Shown piece after piece: positions 4,787-5,166 of a DNA stretch of 5,166 nt (positions are counted from its first letter, which is position 1; every line of letters starts with the position of its first letter). The position numbers and the translations under genes were made by a program. The notes beneath the pieces are model-generated. The model was not told the DNA's origin. It ran no database searches and worked only from the letters and a program-made list of their open reading frames with translations. Location of the stretch: assembly GCF_000173615.1 (NCBI RefSeq), contig NZ_ABZS01000120.1, positions 1 to 5,166 on the forward strand. The letters run 5' to 3'. The stretch is from Sulfurihydrogenibium yellowstonense SS-5. Its GTDB lineage: Bacteria > Aquificota > Aquificia > Aquificales > Hydrogenothermaceae.

Positions 4787-5166
4787 ATGAGTATAAAAGA
4801 GAATGTGCTAAAAATTGAAGAAAGGATACAAAAAGCTTGTGATAAAGTTGGTAAAAAGAGAGAAGAAGTCATTCTTCTTGCAGCATCTAAGACGCAGCCG
4901 GTAGAAAAAATTATAGAAGCTTACGAGTCAGGTATTAGATACTTTGGAGAGAATAAAGTACAAGAAGGCATTGAAAAAATAGAAAAACTTAAAAAATATT
5001 CAGATATACATTGGCATCTAATAGGTGGTCTTCAAACCAACAAAGTTAAGTATGCTGTAAAATACTACGAATCGATTCATTCAGTTGATAGACAAGCTCT
5101 TGTTGATGAGATTGAAAAAAGAGGAGAAAAACTAAACAAAGTTATAGATGGACTTATTGAAGTTAA
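4787..5166 (+). CDS. yggS: YggS/PROSC-family PLP-binding homeostasis protein, N-terminal part
   Basis: This family (YggS, YBL036C, human PLPBP) binds pyridoxal phosphate in a fold like the N-terminal barrel of alanine racemase. It has no clear enzymatic activity and keeps vitamin B6 and amino-acid pools balanced in the cytosol. The frame is open from ATG 4787 for 126 codons to the window edge; family members are usually about 220-235 residues. Motifs seen: LLAASKTQP with the expected PLP-lysine Lys35; GIRYFGENKVQE with FGEN at 53-56; HWHLIGGLQTNKVK at 75-88; SVDR at 99-102; and the strand LIEVN at the edge. The residue after IG in IGxLQxNK is Gly here. Start is supported by GAGAGG five bases upstream. 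The gene points away from the CRISPR array and has its own promoter. In other genomes it often sits by cell-division or proline genes (proC, yggT); its downstream neighbour is not visible here. Confidence 0.94.
   Translation, partial: MSIKENVLKIEERIQKACDKVGKKREEVILLAASKTQPVEKIIEAYESGIRYFGENKVQEGIEKIEKLKKYSDIHWHLIGGLQTNKVKYAVKYYESIHSVDRQALVDEIEKRGEKLNKVIDGLIEV

Overview
The window looks like chromosomal DNA of a low-GC thermophilic bacterium, most likely an Aquificales member of the Sulfurihydrogenibium or Persephonella type. That guess rests on lysine- and isoleucine-rich, AT-biased housekeeping proteins and on a CRISPR repeat of the ATTGAAAC-ended class common in thermophiles. No marker gene settles the genus, so it is an inference.

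Layout. Positions 1-2406 hold a tight leftward (minus-strand) operon. A 99-residue two-helix membrane protein of unknown function comes first, then gatB (amidotransferase subunit B for charging tRNA-Gln/tRNA-Asn), then purB (adenylosuccinate lyase, N-terminal half only because the window ends). The gap between the first two is 18 bp; gatB and purB overlap by 4 bp (ATGA). An extended -10 promoter lies about 35 bp upstream of the first gene. Positions 2407-2824 contain no gene. They hold a 92-bp imperfect inverted repeat of a dispersed REP/MITE-like type, a 12-bp direct repeat on either side of it, and further weak inverted repeats.

Positions 2825-3981 are a CRISPR array of 18 repeats and 17 spacers. 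Three signs agree that it is transcribed leftward from a leader on its right: the minus-strand repeat ends in the GAATTGAA(A)C handle, the degenerate repeats are at the left end, and a promoter (TTGCGG, 17 bp, TGGTATAAT) points at the array from 4045-4073. No cas gene is in the window, so the effector type cannot be read here. The array records its own history: the five oldest repeats vary at the handle end, while the 13 younger ones all carry the same form, one base shorter.

Positions 3982-4786 are non-coding: CRISPR leader, then an A/C-rich, strikingly G-poor stretch, a heptamer tandem repeat (CTCACGT x3), a possible decayed repeat-like sequence, and the promoter and untranslated leader of a rightward yggS-family gene (PLP-homeostasis protein). 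That gene begins at 4787 and is cut by the window end. The three housekeeping genes and yggS are ordinary core metabolism; the array and the repeats around it are the accessory part. All three promoters share a TGnTATAAT extended -10 element.
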